Shown here piece by piece: positions 42,917-52,657 of a stretch of DNA of 64,000 nucleotides. The notes beneath the pieces are model-generated. The model was not told the origin of the DNA, did not search any database, and saw nothing but the letters and a program-made list of their open reading frames with translations. The position numbers and the translations under genes are program-made. Numbering within the stretch: position 1 is the first letter of the stretch; each line of letters begins with the position of its first letter. Source of the stretch: Terrabacter sp040702505 (GTDB lineage Bacteria > Actinomycetota > Actinomycetes > Actinomycetales > Dermatophilaceae); contig NZ_JBFBLC010000001.1 in the NCBI RefSeq assembly GCF_040702505.1, positions 930,001 through 994,000 on the forward strand, in the 5' to 3' direction.

Positions 42917-43075
42917 GCGAAAGGTACGAGGCCCTCGTTCGGGTCACCTGGTACGTGATCGAACGCGTGCAGGAAGACCCAGCGGTTCCCAGGAGACCCT
43001 GCGGACGCACGGGGCGCGCGGCCGGGGACGCCGCGGGTGGGGCGGGCGGAGTCGGGGACACGGGTCTCGAACCGA

Positions 43076-43081
43076 TAACCT
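43076..43081 (+). promoter_or_regulatory. -10 box upstream of purA
   Basis: TAACCT, 36 bases before the ATG; GGAAGG in the leader is the ribosome site. Confidence 0.4.
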
Positions 43082-43117
43082 TGCGGTTGGCTTGAACCAC
43101 AACCGGAAGGCAGACCG

Positions 43118-44428
43118 ATGCCGGCAATCGTGCTCGTCGGAGCGCAGTGGGGCGACGAGGGCAAGGGCAAGGCGACCGACCTGCTCGGCAGCAGCGTCGA
43201 CTACGTCATCAAGTTCAACGGCGGCAACAACGCCGGCCACACCGTCGTCATCGAGAAGGACGGCAAGCGCGAGAAGTACGCGCTGCACCTGCTCCCCTCC
43301 GGCATCCTCTCCCCGAACTGCACCCCGGTCATCGGCAACGGCGTCGTCATCGACCTGTCGGTCCTCTTCGAGGAGCTCGACGGCCTGCAGGCCCGCGGCA
43401 TCGACACGAGCAAGCTGCTCGTCAGCGCCAACGCGCACGTCATCCCGAGCTACAACCGCACCATCGACAAGGTGACCGAGCGCTTCCTCGGCAAGCGCCG
43501 CATCGGCACCACCGGCCGCGGCATCGGCCCGACGTATGCCGACAAGATGAACCGCGTCGGCATCCGCATCCAGGACCTCTACGACGAGGGCATCCTGCGC
43601 CAGAAGGTCGAGGCGGCCCTCGAGCTGAAGAACCAGATCCTCGTCAAGGTCTACAACACGCGCGCGTCCGCGGTCGACGAGGTCGTCGAGGAGCTGCTGT
43701 CGTATGCCGACCGCCTCGCCCCCATGGTCGCCGACACGAGCCTGGTGCTGAGCCAGGCGCTCGACCGGGGCGACACGGTGCTCTTCGAGGCGGGGCAGGC
43801 GACCCTGCTCGACGTCGACCACGGCACCTACCCCTACGTCACGTCGAGCAACGCCGTCGCGGCCGGGGCCTGCACCGGCTCCGGGGTGCCGCCGACCCGC
43901 ATCGACTCGGTCATCGCGATCCTCAAGGCGTACACGACGCGCGTCGGTGAAGGACCGTTTCCCACCGAGCTGCACGACGACATGGGCGAGTTCCTGCGCA
44001 AGACCGGTGCCGAGTTCGGCGTGACCACCGGCCGCCCGCGGCGCTGCGGCTGGCTCGACACGGTCATCGGCCGCTACGCGACCCGGATCAACGGCGTCAC
44101 CGACTTCGTCATCACCAAGCTCGACATCCTGACCGGCCTCGAGAAGGTGCCGGTCTGCGTCGCCTACGACGTCGACGGCGTGCGCCACGACGAGATGCCG
44201 GTCAACCAGACCGACTTCCACCACGCGGTCCCGATCTACGAGGAGCTCGACGGCTGGTGGGAGGACATCAGCCAGTGCCGCACCTTCGAGGACCTGCCGG
44301 CCAACGCCCAGGCCTACGTGCTGCGCGTCGAGGAGCTCATCGGTGCCCGGGTGTCGGCCATCGGCGTCGGCCCGGGCCGCGACGAGATCATCGAGCGCTT
44401 CCCGCTCAAGCCGGCCGTCGCGGGCTGA
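43118..44428 (+). CDS. purA: adenylosuccinate synthetase
   Basis: 436 residues. GTP-dependent joining of IMP and aspartate on the way to AMP. Motifs: VGAQWGDEGKGKATDLL (P-loop and catalytic Asp), NAGHTVV (catalytic His), GTTGRGIGPTYADK, and TTGRPRRCGWLD with the substrate arginine loop. Full length for the family. Lies in the conserved fba-DUF3151-purA neighbourhood. Confidence 0.97.
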   Translation: MPAIVLVGAQWGDEGKGKATDLLGSSVDYVIKFNGGNNAGHTVVIEKDGKREKYALHLLPSGILSPNCTPVIGNGVVIDLSVLFEELDGLQARGIDTSKLLVSANAHVIPSYNRTIDKVTERFLGKRRIGTTGRGIGPTYADKMNRVGIRIQDLYDEGILRQKVEAALELKNQILVKVYNTRASAVDEVVEELLSYADRLAPMVADTSLVLSQALDRGDTVLFEAGQATLLDVDHGTYPYVTSSNAVAAGACTGSGVPPTRIDSVIAILKAYTTRVGEGPFPTELHDDMGEFLRKTGAEFGVTTGRPRRCGWLDTVIGRYATRINGVTDFVITKLDILTGLEKVPVCVAYDVDGVRHDEMPVNQTDFHHAVPIYEELDGWWEDISQCRTFEDLPANAQAYVLRVEELIGARVSAIGVGPGRDEIIERFPLKPAVAG

Positions 44429-44487
44429 CGCGTCCACGCCCAGCCAGGCACACCGCATACCAAAGCTCTTGCAACTGAAGGAAACCC

Positions 44488-46266
44488 ATGACTGAAGAGG
44501 TCACCGCGCTCGACTGGGTCACGCGTCTGGCCGACGACGTGATCGCGGAGGCGCAGGAGCGCAACCCCGGCGAGACGATCGTCTGTGCATCGGGCATCAG
44601 CCCGTCCGGCCCGATCCACCTCGGCAACTTCCGCGAGCTCATCACGCCGCACCTCGTCGCCGACGAGATCAAGCGTCGCGGCATCGACTGCGAGCACATC
44701 CTCAGCTGGGACGACTTCGACCGCTTCCGTCGAGTGCCGAAGAACCTTGCGGGCGTGGACGACTCGTGGGAGCAGTACATCGGTATGCCGCTCACGTCCG
44801 TGCCGCCGCCGGCCGGCTCGCCGCACGCGAGCTGGGCCGACCACTTCAAGGCCCCGCTGCTCGAGGCCATGGCCGCCACCGGCATCGAGGTGCGGCAGAT
44901 CAGCCAGACCGAGCAGTACCGCGCCGGCGTCTACCGCGAGCAGGTGCTGCTCGCGATGCGTGAGCGCACCGCCATCGACAAGGTGCTCGACCAGTACCGC
45001 ACGCTCGAGGCCGTCGAGGCCGCGCGCCAGAAGGCGAGCGGCAAGGGCAAGGGCGGCCAGCAGCAGAAGGCCGCCAAGCTCACCGAGGAGCAGGCCGCTG
45101 CGGCCACCGAGGCCGAGCGCGGCTCCGGTGCGGCGTCCGAGGACGACGGCAGCGAGGGCAAGGCCGGCTACTACCCGTTCAAGCCCTTCTGCACCGAGTG
45201 CGGCACCGACTTCACGACCGTCACGGCCTACGACGACGACAGCCACGAGCTGACCTACGAGTGCACGAAGTGCGGCCACCATGAGACCGTCGACCTCGAC
45301 ACCTTCACCAACGGCAAGCTCGTGTGGAAGGTCGACTGGCCGATGCGCTGGGCGCACGAGCACGTCATGTTCGAGCCGTCGGGCGTCGACCACCAGAGCC
45401 CGGGCAGCAGCTTCGTCGTCGGCAAGGACCTGGCGCCGATCTTCGGCTGGGAGCGGCCGATCGGCCCGATGTACGCGTTCGTCGGCATCGCGGGCATGGC
45501 CAAGATGAGCTCGAGCAAGGGCGGCGTGCCGATCCCGACCGACGCGTTGGAGGTCATGGAGGCGCCGGTGCTGCGCTGGCTCTACGCCCGGCGCCGGCCC
45601 AACCAGAGCTTCGACGTCGCCTTCGGTCCGGAGCTGCAGCGCCTCTACGACGAGTGGGACGCCCTGAACCGCAAGGTCGCGGACGGCTCCGCCCAGGCCG
45701 GTGACCTCGCGGCGCACCTACGCGCCACCTCGACCGCCGCCGGCCCGCTGCCGACGACGCCGCGCCCGATGCCGTTCCGCACCATCGCGTCCGTCGTCGA
45801 CGTGACGCAGGGCGACGAGGCGCAGACCGTCCGCATCCTCGGCGAGCTCGAGCCGGACAACCCCGTCACCTCGACCGACGACCTGCGCCCGCGGCTCGAC
45901 TGCGCCGAGCGCTGGATGCTCGGCTACGTCCCGGCCGAGGACCGCACCATCGTGCGCACCGAGCCGGACACCGAGCTGCTCGGCAGCCTCGACGAGGCGC
46001 AGCGGGAGTCGCTGCGCCTGCTCGTCGAGGGCCTCGACGAGCACTGGTCGCTGGACGGCCTGACGCACCTCGTCTACGGCGTGCCGAAGATCCAGCGCGG
46101 CATCGACCCGGCGGCCAAGGTCAAGGACCCGGAGCTGTCGGCCGCCCAGCGCGCCTTCTTCGTCCTCGTCTACCGCCTGCTCGTCAGCAAGGACACCGGA
46201 CCCCGGCTGCCCACGCTGCTGCTCGCCGTCGGCGCCGACCGGGTGCGCACCCTCCTCGGCCACTGA
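44488..46266 (+). CDS. lysS: class I lysyl-tRNA synthetase
   Basis: 592 residues. Class I type, unrelated to the common class II LysRS: the HIGH-like PIHLGN at about 42-47, KMSSSKG at about 339-345, and zinc ribbons CTECG and CTKCG. This archaeal-type enzyme occurs in a minority of bacteria, including some actinobacteria. A charged Ala/Glu/Lys/Gln-rich insertion (about 185-225) sits between the catalytic segments. GAAGGAAA precedes the ATG. Whether the genome also has a class II enzyme cannot be seen here. Confidence 0.92.
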   Translation: MTEEVTALDWVTRLADDVIAEAQERNPGETIVCASGISPSGPIHLGNFRELITPHLVADEIKRRGIDCEHILSWDDFDRFRRVPKNLAGVDDSWEQYIGMPLTSVPPPAGSPHASWADHFKAPLLEAMAATGIEVRQISQTEQYRAGVYREQVLLAMRERTAIDKVLDQYRTLEAVEAARQKASGKGKGGQQQKAAKLTEEQAAAATEAERGSGAASEDDGSEGKAGYYPFKPFCTECGTDFTTVTAYDDDSHELTYECTKCGHHETVDLDTFTNGKLVWKVDWPMRWAHEHVMFEPSGVDHQSPGSSFVVGKDLAPIFGWERPIGPMYAFVGIAGMAKMSSSKGGVPIPTDALEVMEAPVLRWLYARRRPNQSFDVAFGPELQRLYDEWDALNRKVADGSAQAGDLAAHLRATSTAAGPLPTTPRPMPFRTIASVVDVTQGDEAQTVRILGELEPDNPVTSTDDLRPRLDCAERWMLGYVPAEDRTIVRTEPDTELLGSLDEAQRESLRLLVEGLDEHWSLDGLTHLVYGVPKIQRGIDPAAKVKDPELSAAQRAFFVLVYRLLVSKDTGPRLPTLLLAVGADRVRTLLGH

Positions 46267-46291
46267 GGGCCTCCGAGGGCCACTGAGGGCC
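46258..46291 (+). repeat. tandem 20-bp duplication across the lysS stop codon
   Basis: GGCCACTGAGGGCC occurs at 46258-46271 and 46278-46291, the first copy carrying the stop codon. A local duplication that leaves the protein unchanged. Confidence 0.7.
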
Positions 46292-46320
46292 ACGGAGCCC
46301 CACGCATACGGCCGGAGTGC

Positions 46321-46372
46321 CGTGACGCAAAGGGCCCACTCCACGATCGTCGAGTGGGCACTTTGCGTCACG
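46321..46372. terminator. repeat-derived hairpin terminator (GTGGGCACTTTGCGTCACG family)
   Basis: A 21-bp stem with one mismatch: CGTGACGCAAAGGGCCCACTC paired with GAGTGGGCACTTTGCGTCACG (read in two parts), loop of 10. It is the same element as at 32727-32819 and again lies between convergent genes. Confidence 0.85.
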
Positions 46373-46382
46373 GACATGGGAG

Positions 46383-46429
46383 CGGGCGAGGGGCGAGATG
46401 CAGGGGGGTTGCATCTCGTCCCTCGCCCG
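46383..46429. terminator. second long hairpin between lysS and helicase gene
   Basis: A 20-bp stem with one G-U pair (CGGGCGAGGGGCGAGATGCA and its partner) around a GGGGGGT loop. It sits directly beside the repeat hairpin; a back-up terminator or structured RNA end. Confidence 0.7.
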
Positions 46430-46632
46430 AGTGCGCCGTCCTGTTGGGGGGAGTCGGACCGACGCGCTGCGCCGAGGGTCTCTTGGGGGGAGGAGACGGC
46501 GGGGAGGGTAGGTTCGCGCGCCTCGGCGATGGGCCCAATCATCCTCCCGACGGCGGCCACAGTCGACGCCCCGACCGCATCCTTGAACAAACCTTTACCT
46601 GACGGCGGCAGTTGCCGCGCGGCCGCCGGCTC

Positions 46633-48957
46633 TCAGGACAGCACCGTCATGCGGTGCGCAGCACGCGTCAGCGCGACGTACAGCACGCGGATCCCGCCGG
46701 GGGACTCGGCGGTGATCTCGTCGGGGTCGACCACGACCGTGGCGTCGTACTCGAGGCCCTTCGTCGACATCGGGTCGATGACCTGCACGCGGCCGTCGCC
46801 GAGCTCGGCGACCGGCGCCAGCGCGGCGGCGTGGGCGCCGGGCGTGATGACGGCGATGGCCCCCTCCACCTGCTGCAGCAGGGACTCGACGGCCTCGGTG
46901 ACCGAGGCGAGCACGTCGACACCGAGCGGCCGCTCGAGCGGCTCGACTCCCGTCTCGCGCACCGCCTGGGGGATGTCGGCGTCGGGCACCTCGCGGCGCA
47001 CCACCTCGGCCGCGTAGTCGAAGATCTCGCGGGCGTTGCGGTAGTTGGTGTCCATGTGGAACGACTGGCGCGCCTGCGAGCCGAAGGCGTCCTCGCGCGC
47101 GGCGGCGGCCTCGGTCGCGTCGGGCCACGACGCCTGCGCGGCGTCACCGACGACGGTCCACGACGCGTACCGACCCCGGCGGCCGATCATGCGCCACTGC
47201 ATGGGCGAGAGGTCCTGCGCCTCGTCGACGAGGACGTGGGCGTACTCCTCGGGCTTGCCCACGCGTCCGGCGAGCAGCTTCTCGCGGGGCTGGGTGAGGA
47301 CGACGGGCGCGCCGTCGTCACGCGCCGCGCTGCGCACCGGCTGGACCTCGGTGACGCCGTACTGGCTGAGGTCCTCGAGCTCCTCGATCTCGTAGAAGCC
47401 GCGCTCCTCCTGCGGCGCCTCCTGGACCGGGCCGAGCCGAGCGGAGATGTCGTCGATGAGGGCCACGTCGGCCACCGACCACGTGCCCGTCTCGAGGGCC
47501 AGCCGGAAGGACGCGGCCAGGGGCTCGATCTCGTCGTCGCGCAGCGAGCCGCGGGCGTGCCGGCGCACGAGGGCCGGATCGCCGAGCCAGAGCAGCACCT
47601 CGCGCGGGTCGACCTGCGGCCACCACGACTGGAGGAAGGCCTCGACGTCGAGGTGGTCCTCCCACTTGTCGAGGAACTCCTCCTTGGCGTCGCGGTCGCC
47701 GGTGATGCCCAGCGATGCCCAGGCGGCCTCGCCGAGGGCGGCCTGCGCGGCGGCCGTGGCGGTGTTGCGCTGGTGCTGGCGCAGCACCTGCGAGCGCACG
47801 CGGTCGAGGACGCGGGCGTCGAGGCGGACGGGCCGGCCGGCGACCATGGCGCGGAACTCGGTCGGGGCCTCCGGCACGCGACCGCGGGCGGCCGCGCCGA
47901 GCAGGGTGCGGATGCGGGTCGAGCCCTTCGTGCGCGCGACGGCGGGGGAGTCGAGGCGCTCGGTGTTCACGACGTCGAGCACGTCGCCGAGGGCGCGCAG
48001 GACGACGCTCTCCTCGCCGAGAGACGGGAGCACCCGCTCGATGTAGGCCGTGTAGGCGCCCGACGGGCCGACGACGAGGATGCCGCCGGACTCGAAGCGA
48101 CGGCGGTCGGAGTAGAGCAGGTATGCCGCCCGGTGCAGCGCGACGACCGTCTTGCCCGTGCCGGGGCCGCCCGTGATCTCCGTGACGCCCCGCGCGCTGG
48201 CCCGGATCGCCTCGTCCTGGTGGGCCTGGATCGTCGCGACGATGTCGCGCATCCGCTCGCCACGGCTGCGGGTCAGGGCGGCCATGAGCGCCCCGTCGCC
48301 GACGACGACGAGGTCGTCGGGCGCCTCGGGGACCATGAGGTCGTCCTCGACGCCGATCACGGTGGTGCCGCGGCTGCGCAGGACGCGCCGGCGGATCACG
48401 CCCATCGGCTGGGTCGGCGTCGCCCGGTAGAACGGGGAGGCGGCGGGTGCGCGCCAGTCGATGACGAGCGGCTCGTAGTCGTCGTCGCGGACGCCGAGAC
48501 GGCCGATGTAGCGGACCTCGCGGTCCTCCTCGGACGCCTCACGGACGGAGCGGTGGCCGTCGCCCTCGGTGCCGGCGGCCGCGCGCAGCATGGCGTGGTC
48601 GATGTCGAGCCGGCCGAAGACCAGGCCCTCGTACTGCGTGTCCAGGGCCGTGCGGCGCTTGGCCGCGTGGAACATCAGGGCGTCGCGCTCGAAGAGGCCG
48701 GCGCCCTCGGCGTCTCCGATCTCCACCTGCCGCCCGAACTGGCTGCGGGCCAGGCCCTCGGCCTGCACGCTGTCGGCACGCAGGCCGGCCTTCTCGAGCT
48801 CCTTATGGACGCGGTCCACGTGCGCCTGCTCGACGGCGATCTCGCGGGCGAGCTCGTCGGGGACGCGCTTGGTGGCAACCGGCGAGGCATCCGTGGCCCG
48901 GTGAGCACCGGGAGTGCTGCTCCGCTGGGACGACATGTTCGAAGTGCTCACTGACAT
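46633..48957 (-). CDS. HelD/HelR-like superfamily 1 ATPase (RNA polymerase-associated helicase)
   Basis: 774 residues. N-terminal coiled coil (REIAVEQAHVDRVHKELEKAG), Walker A GGPGTGKTVVALHRA, HVLVDEAQDLSPMQWRMI (motif II), DTNYRNAREIFDYA and a terminal STKGLEYDATVVV plus VLYVALTRAAHRM. The coiled-coil start and SF1 core match HelD, which removes RNA polymerase from DNA; actinobacterial HelR variants protect polymerase from rifamycins. I found no rifamycin-associated element upstream. Start at ATG 48957; an ATG 21 bases downstream is possible. Confidence 0.85.
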   Translation of the reverse strand: MSVSTSNMSSQRSSTPGAHRATDASPVATKRVPDELAREIAVEQAHVDRVHKELEKAGLRADSVQAEGLARSQFGRQVEIGDAEGAGLFERDALMFHAAKRRTALDTQYEGLVFGRLDIDHAMLRAAAGTEGDGHRSVREASEEDREVRYIGRLGVRDDDYEPLVIDWRAPAASPFYRATPTQPMGVIRRRVLRSRGTTVIGVEDDLMVPEAPDDLVVVGDGALMAALTRSRGERMRDIVATIQAHQDEAIRASARGVTEITGGPGTGKTVVALHRAAYLLYSDRRRFESGGILVVGPSGAYTAYIERVLPSLGEESVVLRALGDVLDVVNTERLDSPAVARTKGSTRIRTLLGAAARGRVPEAPTEFRAMVAGRPVRLDARVLDRVRSQVLRQHQRNTATAAAQAALGEAAWASLGITGDRDAKEEFLDKWEDHLDVEAFLQSWWPQVDPREVLLWLGDPALVRRHARGSLRDDEIEPLAASFRLALETGTWSVADVALIDDISARLGPVQEAPQEERGFYEIEELEDLSQYGVTEVQPVRSAARDDGAPVVLTQPREKLLAGRVGKPEEYAHVLVDEAQDLSPMQWRMIGRRGRYASWTVVGDAAQASWPDATEAAAAREDAFGSQARQSFHMDTNYRNAREIFDYAAEVVRREVPDADIPQAVRETGVEPLERPLGVDVLASVTEAVESLLQQVEGAIAVITPGAHAAALAPVAELGDGRVQVIDPMSTKGLEYDATVVVDPDEITAESPGGIRVLYVALTRAAHRMTVLS

Positions 48958-49001
48958 CCATGGACTCTCGAGGGGCGCCTCGGGCGGCGCGGGAACCATC
49001 A

Positions 49002-49011
49002 AGTCTACTGT
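49002..49011. promoter_or_regulatory. symmetrical bidirectional -10 element AGTCTACTGT
   Basis: Read on the plus strand it gives TACTGT, 6 bases before the GNAT start at 49018 (leaderless). Read on the minus strand it gives TAGACT, about 45 bases before the helicase start. One element may drive both genes. Confidence 0.5.
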
Positions 49012-49017
49012 CACTCC

Positions 49018-49656
49018 ATGCTCGAGAAGGCCTGTTTCGCGCCGACCGGCGCGCCGCTCGTGGGCCGGTTCGTCCGGCTCGACGTGACGACTCCCGACGA
49101 CGCCGACGGGCTCTTCGCCGTCTACTCGGACCCGCGCTGCTACGAGCAGGGCTACGTGATGGCGCGACCGCACCGGACGGTCGCCGAGACCGAGGCGCTG
49201 GTGGAGGCGGCGGTCGCGGCCCGCGCCGCCGACGGGACGGGCCGGACGGCATACACGATCAGGCTCGTCGCGGACGGCGGGCTCGGCGCGGGAGGGACTG
49301 TCGTCGGCACGAGCTCGCTCGGCGACGTCGACACCGTGCGGGAGCACGTGCACCTCGGGTGGACGATGTACGGCTCGCGCTGGTGGGGCACACAGGTCAA
49401 CCCCGAGGCCAAGCTGCTGCTGCTCGGGCACGCGTTCGACACGTGCGGCTTCGGGCGCGTCAAGATCCAGACCGACGTCGTCAACGAACGGTCCCGGGCC
49501 GCGATCCTCAGGCTGGGCGCGACCTTCGAGGGGGTCACGCGGCGCGACGTGCGCCGCGCCGACGGCTCGTGGCGTGACACCGCCGTGCACTCGATCCTGG
49601 TCGACGAGTGGCCCGCGGTGCGGGCAAGGCTGCTGGCCCGGCTGGCATCCCCCTAG
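49018..49656 (+). CDS. RimJ/RimL-like GNAT N-acetyltransferase
   Basis: 212 residues: LVGRFVRLDVTTPDDADGLFAV at the N-terminus, HVHLGWTMYGSRWWGTQVNPEAK in the core and DVVNERSRAAILRLGATFEGV near the end, the arrangement of acetyltransferases acting on protein N-termini or small amines (family known; target unknown). ATG lies 6 bases after a -10 box. It ends 10 bases before purD, which has its own promoter. Confidence 0.9.
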   Translation: MLEKACFAPTGAPLVGRFVRLDVTTPDDADGLFAVYSDPRCYEQGYVMARPHRTVAETEALVEAAVAARAADGTGRTAYTIRLVADGGLGAGGTVVGTSSLGDVDTVREHVHLGWTMYGSRWWGTQVNPEAKLLLLGHAFDTCGFGRVKIQTDVVNERSRAAILRLGATFEGVTRRDVRRADGSWRDTAVHSILVDEWPAVRARLLARLASP

Positions 49657-49659
49657 GCT
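49654..49659 (+). promoter_or_regulatory. -10 box, leaderless promoter of purD
   Basis: TAGGCT, 7 bases before the GTG at 49667; it overlaps the stop codon of the GNAT gene. Confidence 0.55.
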
Positions 49660-49666
49660 GGCGCCC

Positions 49667-50944
<1,278 letters not shown>

Positions 50945-51013
50945 GGCGAACCCTCCCGGCGCGGCCGGACTCTCCACGGTATGAACGCCCTTACCGTGAC
51001 CGGAGGAGGTCCG

Positions 51014-51640
51014 ATGACGTTGCCTGACAGGGGAGGCATCGCTTCACAAGCCATGCCCGGGAGCGACCGGGAGCTGTGGTCCCGACTCGCCGTCGTGGAC
51101 GAGCGGGCGCTGACCGCGCTCTTCCGCCGGCACTCCGACGCCGTCTACAACTTCGCGTTCCGCCGCACCACGTCGTGGTCGACGGCGGAGGACGTCGTGC
51201 AGGCCACGTTCACCTCACTGTGGCGCCGAGCCCGGCAGGGGACGGTGGACGAGCTACGCGCCGAGTCGGCGCTCGCCGTCCTGCTCGTGATGGCCGGCCA
51301 CGAGTGCACCAACGCCGTGCGGTCCGCGCGCCGGCAGCGGCTGCTGGTCGGCCGCATGGAGTCCGTGGCCGGCGCGACCGCGACGGGGGACCACGCGTTG
51401 GACACCGCGACTCGGGTCGACGACGAACGGCGAATGAGCGAGGTCCGCCGCGCTCTTGGTCGCATCCCGGCGGCCCAGCGTGAAGCCATCGAGCTCGTGG
51501 TGTGGTCGGGCTGCTCGCTCGCGGAGGCCGCCGTGGCGCTCGGGGTGCCGGAGGGCACCCTCAAGTCACGTCTGCACCGGGCCCGCCGGAGCCTGTCCGG
51601 CATCATCGAGATCGCCGCCCTCAAGGAGGCCCTGTCATGA
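51014..51640 (+). CDS. ECF-type RNA polymerase sigma factor
   Basis: 208 residues. Sigma region 2 (LFRRHSDAVYNFAFRRT, WSTAEDVVQATFTSLWRRA) and region 4 (RIPAAQREAIELVVWSGCSLAEAAVALGVPEGTLKSRLHRARRSL, in blocks) are intact. The ATG at 51014 follows a strong GGAGGAGG site; an in-frame ATG lies 33 bases upstream without one. Its stop overlaps the start of a membrane protein, the standard arrangement for a sigma factor and its membrane-bound regulator. Confidence 0.92.
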   Translation: MTLPDRGGIASQAMPGSDRELWSRLAVVDERALTALFRRHSDAVYNFAFRRTTSWSTAEDVVQATFTSLWRRARQGTVDELRAESALAVLLVMAGHECTNAVRSARRQRLLVGRMESVAGATATGDHALDTATRVDDERRMSEVRRALGRIPAAQREAIELVVWSGCSLAEAAVALGVPEGTLKSRLHRARRSLSGIIEIAALKEALS

Positions 51641-52578
51641 CCCTCACGCCGCCTCCCGACCGCACGCTGCCGGAGCCGGAGGCCGTCCTGGCCCGGGTCC
51701 TTTCTGCGGACGCCCCTCACAGCGAGCGAGCCCTCCGCTCTCGGTGGCTCGCTCCGTTCAGCGCCCTTGCAGCGGCCGGTGTGGTCGGCGCAAGCGTGGT
51801 GGGTGTGAGCGCCCTGAGGCACGGTGACGTCACGGAGCCTGCGCCCGGGGCGGGCGAAGCCACGAACGCGTCGACGGCGACGTCGTCGACCCCCTCGGCG
51901 CCCAGGGCGTCCGCGACGCCCACCGGAGCCACCACGCGCCCGGCAGCGGCCTCGGCGACCGAGACCGGACCGGCTGCCGTCGCTCTCAGAACCGGGCCAC
52001 TCACCACCGCGGAGGCCCGGACGATCACGAAGGGCTGCACGAGACAGTTCCACATCACGGCCCGCTCCACGGCGCACGAGCGCTTCGTCGAGGTCGGCGG
52101 TGCCTTCCCCATCAGGCTGCTCACCGTCGTCGTCACGGCCACCGACGGCAGCAAGTGGGGCTGCAGCGCCCCGGCCGGCGAATTGCAATTCGTCGACGGC
52201 GGGCTGCTGGGCAGCAAGACGAACCCGAGCCGCACCCCGCCCCGGGTATCGCTCGGCGTCAGTGGCGGTGTCGACGGGAAACCGTCGACCCCGGACTTCG
52301 TCGATGCGTCCGGCTGGGCGGTCGTGGCGCCGGACGCGACGTCGGTGCGGGCCCGCTGGTCGGTGAACGGTCGCCCCGGACCCTGGGTGACGACGGCAAC
52401 CTTCGACGGCTACGCGTTCGTGATCGCTCACATGGAGGCGCCGACCATCGTGGGTGATGTCCTCAAGGTGGAGGCGCAGGTGCTCGGCGCGACCGGGAAG
52501 GTCGTCGATCGCGCGCCGGCGGTGGGGGTGAAGGTCGCCTCGCAGGGTGGCGTGGTCGGGCTCGAGCCCGTCCCGTGA
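51637..52578 (+). CDS. single-pass membrane protein coupled to ECF sigma factor
   Basis: 313 residues. A cytoplasmic N-terminus of about 40 residues (DRTLPEPEAVLARVLSADAP), a membrane helix (FSALAAAGVVGASVVGVSAL), a Thr/Ala/Ser/Pro-rich spacer and an outer beta-rich domain with two cysteines (KGCTRQF and KWGCSAP) that may pair. Position and layout suggest a membrane partner or anti-sigma factor, but the short N-terminus lacks a clear zinc HxxxCxxC motif. The family was not recognised. Confidence 0.72.
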   Translation: MTLTPPPDRTLPEPEAVLARVLSADAPHSERALRSRWLAPFSALAAAGVVGASVVGVSALRHGDVTEPAPGAGEATNASTATSSTPSAPRASATPTGATTRPAAASATETGPAAVALRTGPLTTAEARTITKGCTRQFHITARSTAHERFVEVGGAFPIRLLTVVVTATDGSKWGCSAPAGELQFVDGGLLGSKTNPSRTPPRVSLGVSGGVDGKPSTPDFVDASGWAVVAPDATSVRARWSVNGRPGPWVTTATFDGYAFVIAHMEAPTIVGDVLKVEAQVLGATGKVVDRAPAVGVKVASQGGVVGLEPVP

Positions 52579-52657
52579 GACAGGCGTGCCGCTGCACCGT
52601 GCCGGCGCAGCGGCACGTCTGCGGCACCCCGAGCGCCGTGATGGAAGGATGGGCGCC

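Larger units (their letters stand above)
46267..46632. other. 366-bp intergenic region between convergent lysS and helicase genes
   Basis: It contains the end of a tandem duplication, two long hairpins (46321-46372 and 46383-46429), two GGGGGG-rich tracts (TTGGGGGGAG near 46445 and 46492) and a short less GC-rich stretch near 46580. I see no gene. Confidence 0.6.

Noticed and set aside
43045..43095. tRNA-like T-loop sequence upstream of purA
   Set aside because: TTCGAGACC on the minus strand resembles a T arm, but the stem does not pair and no anticodon or D arm fits within 90 bases.
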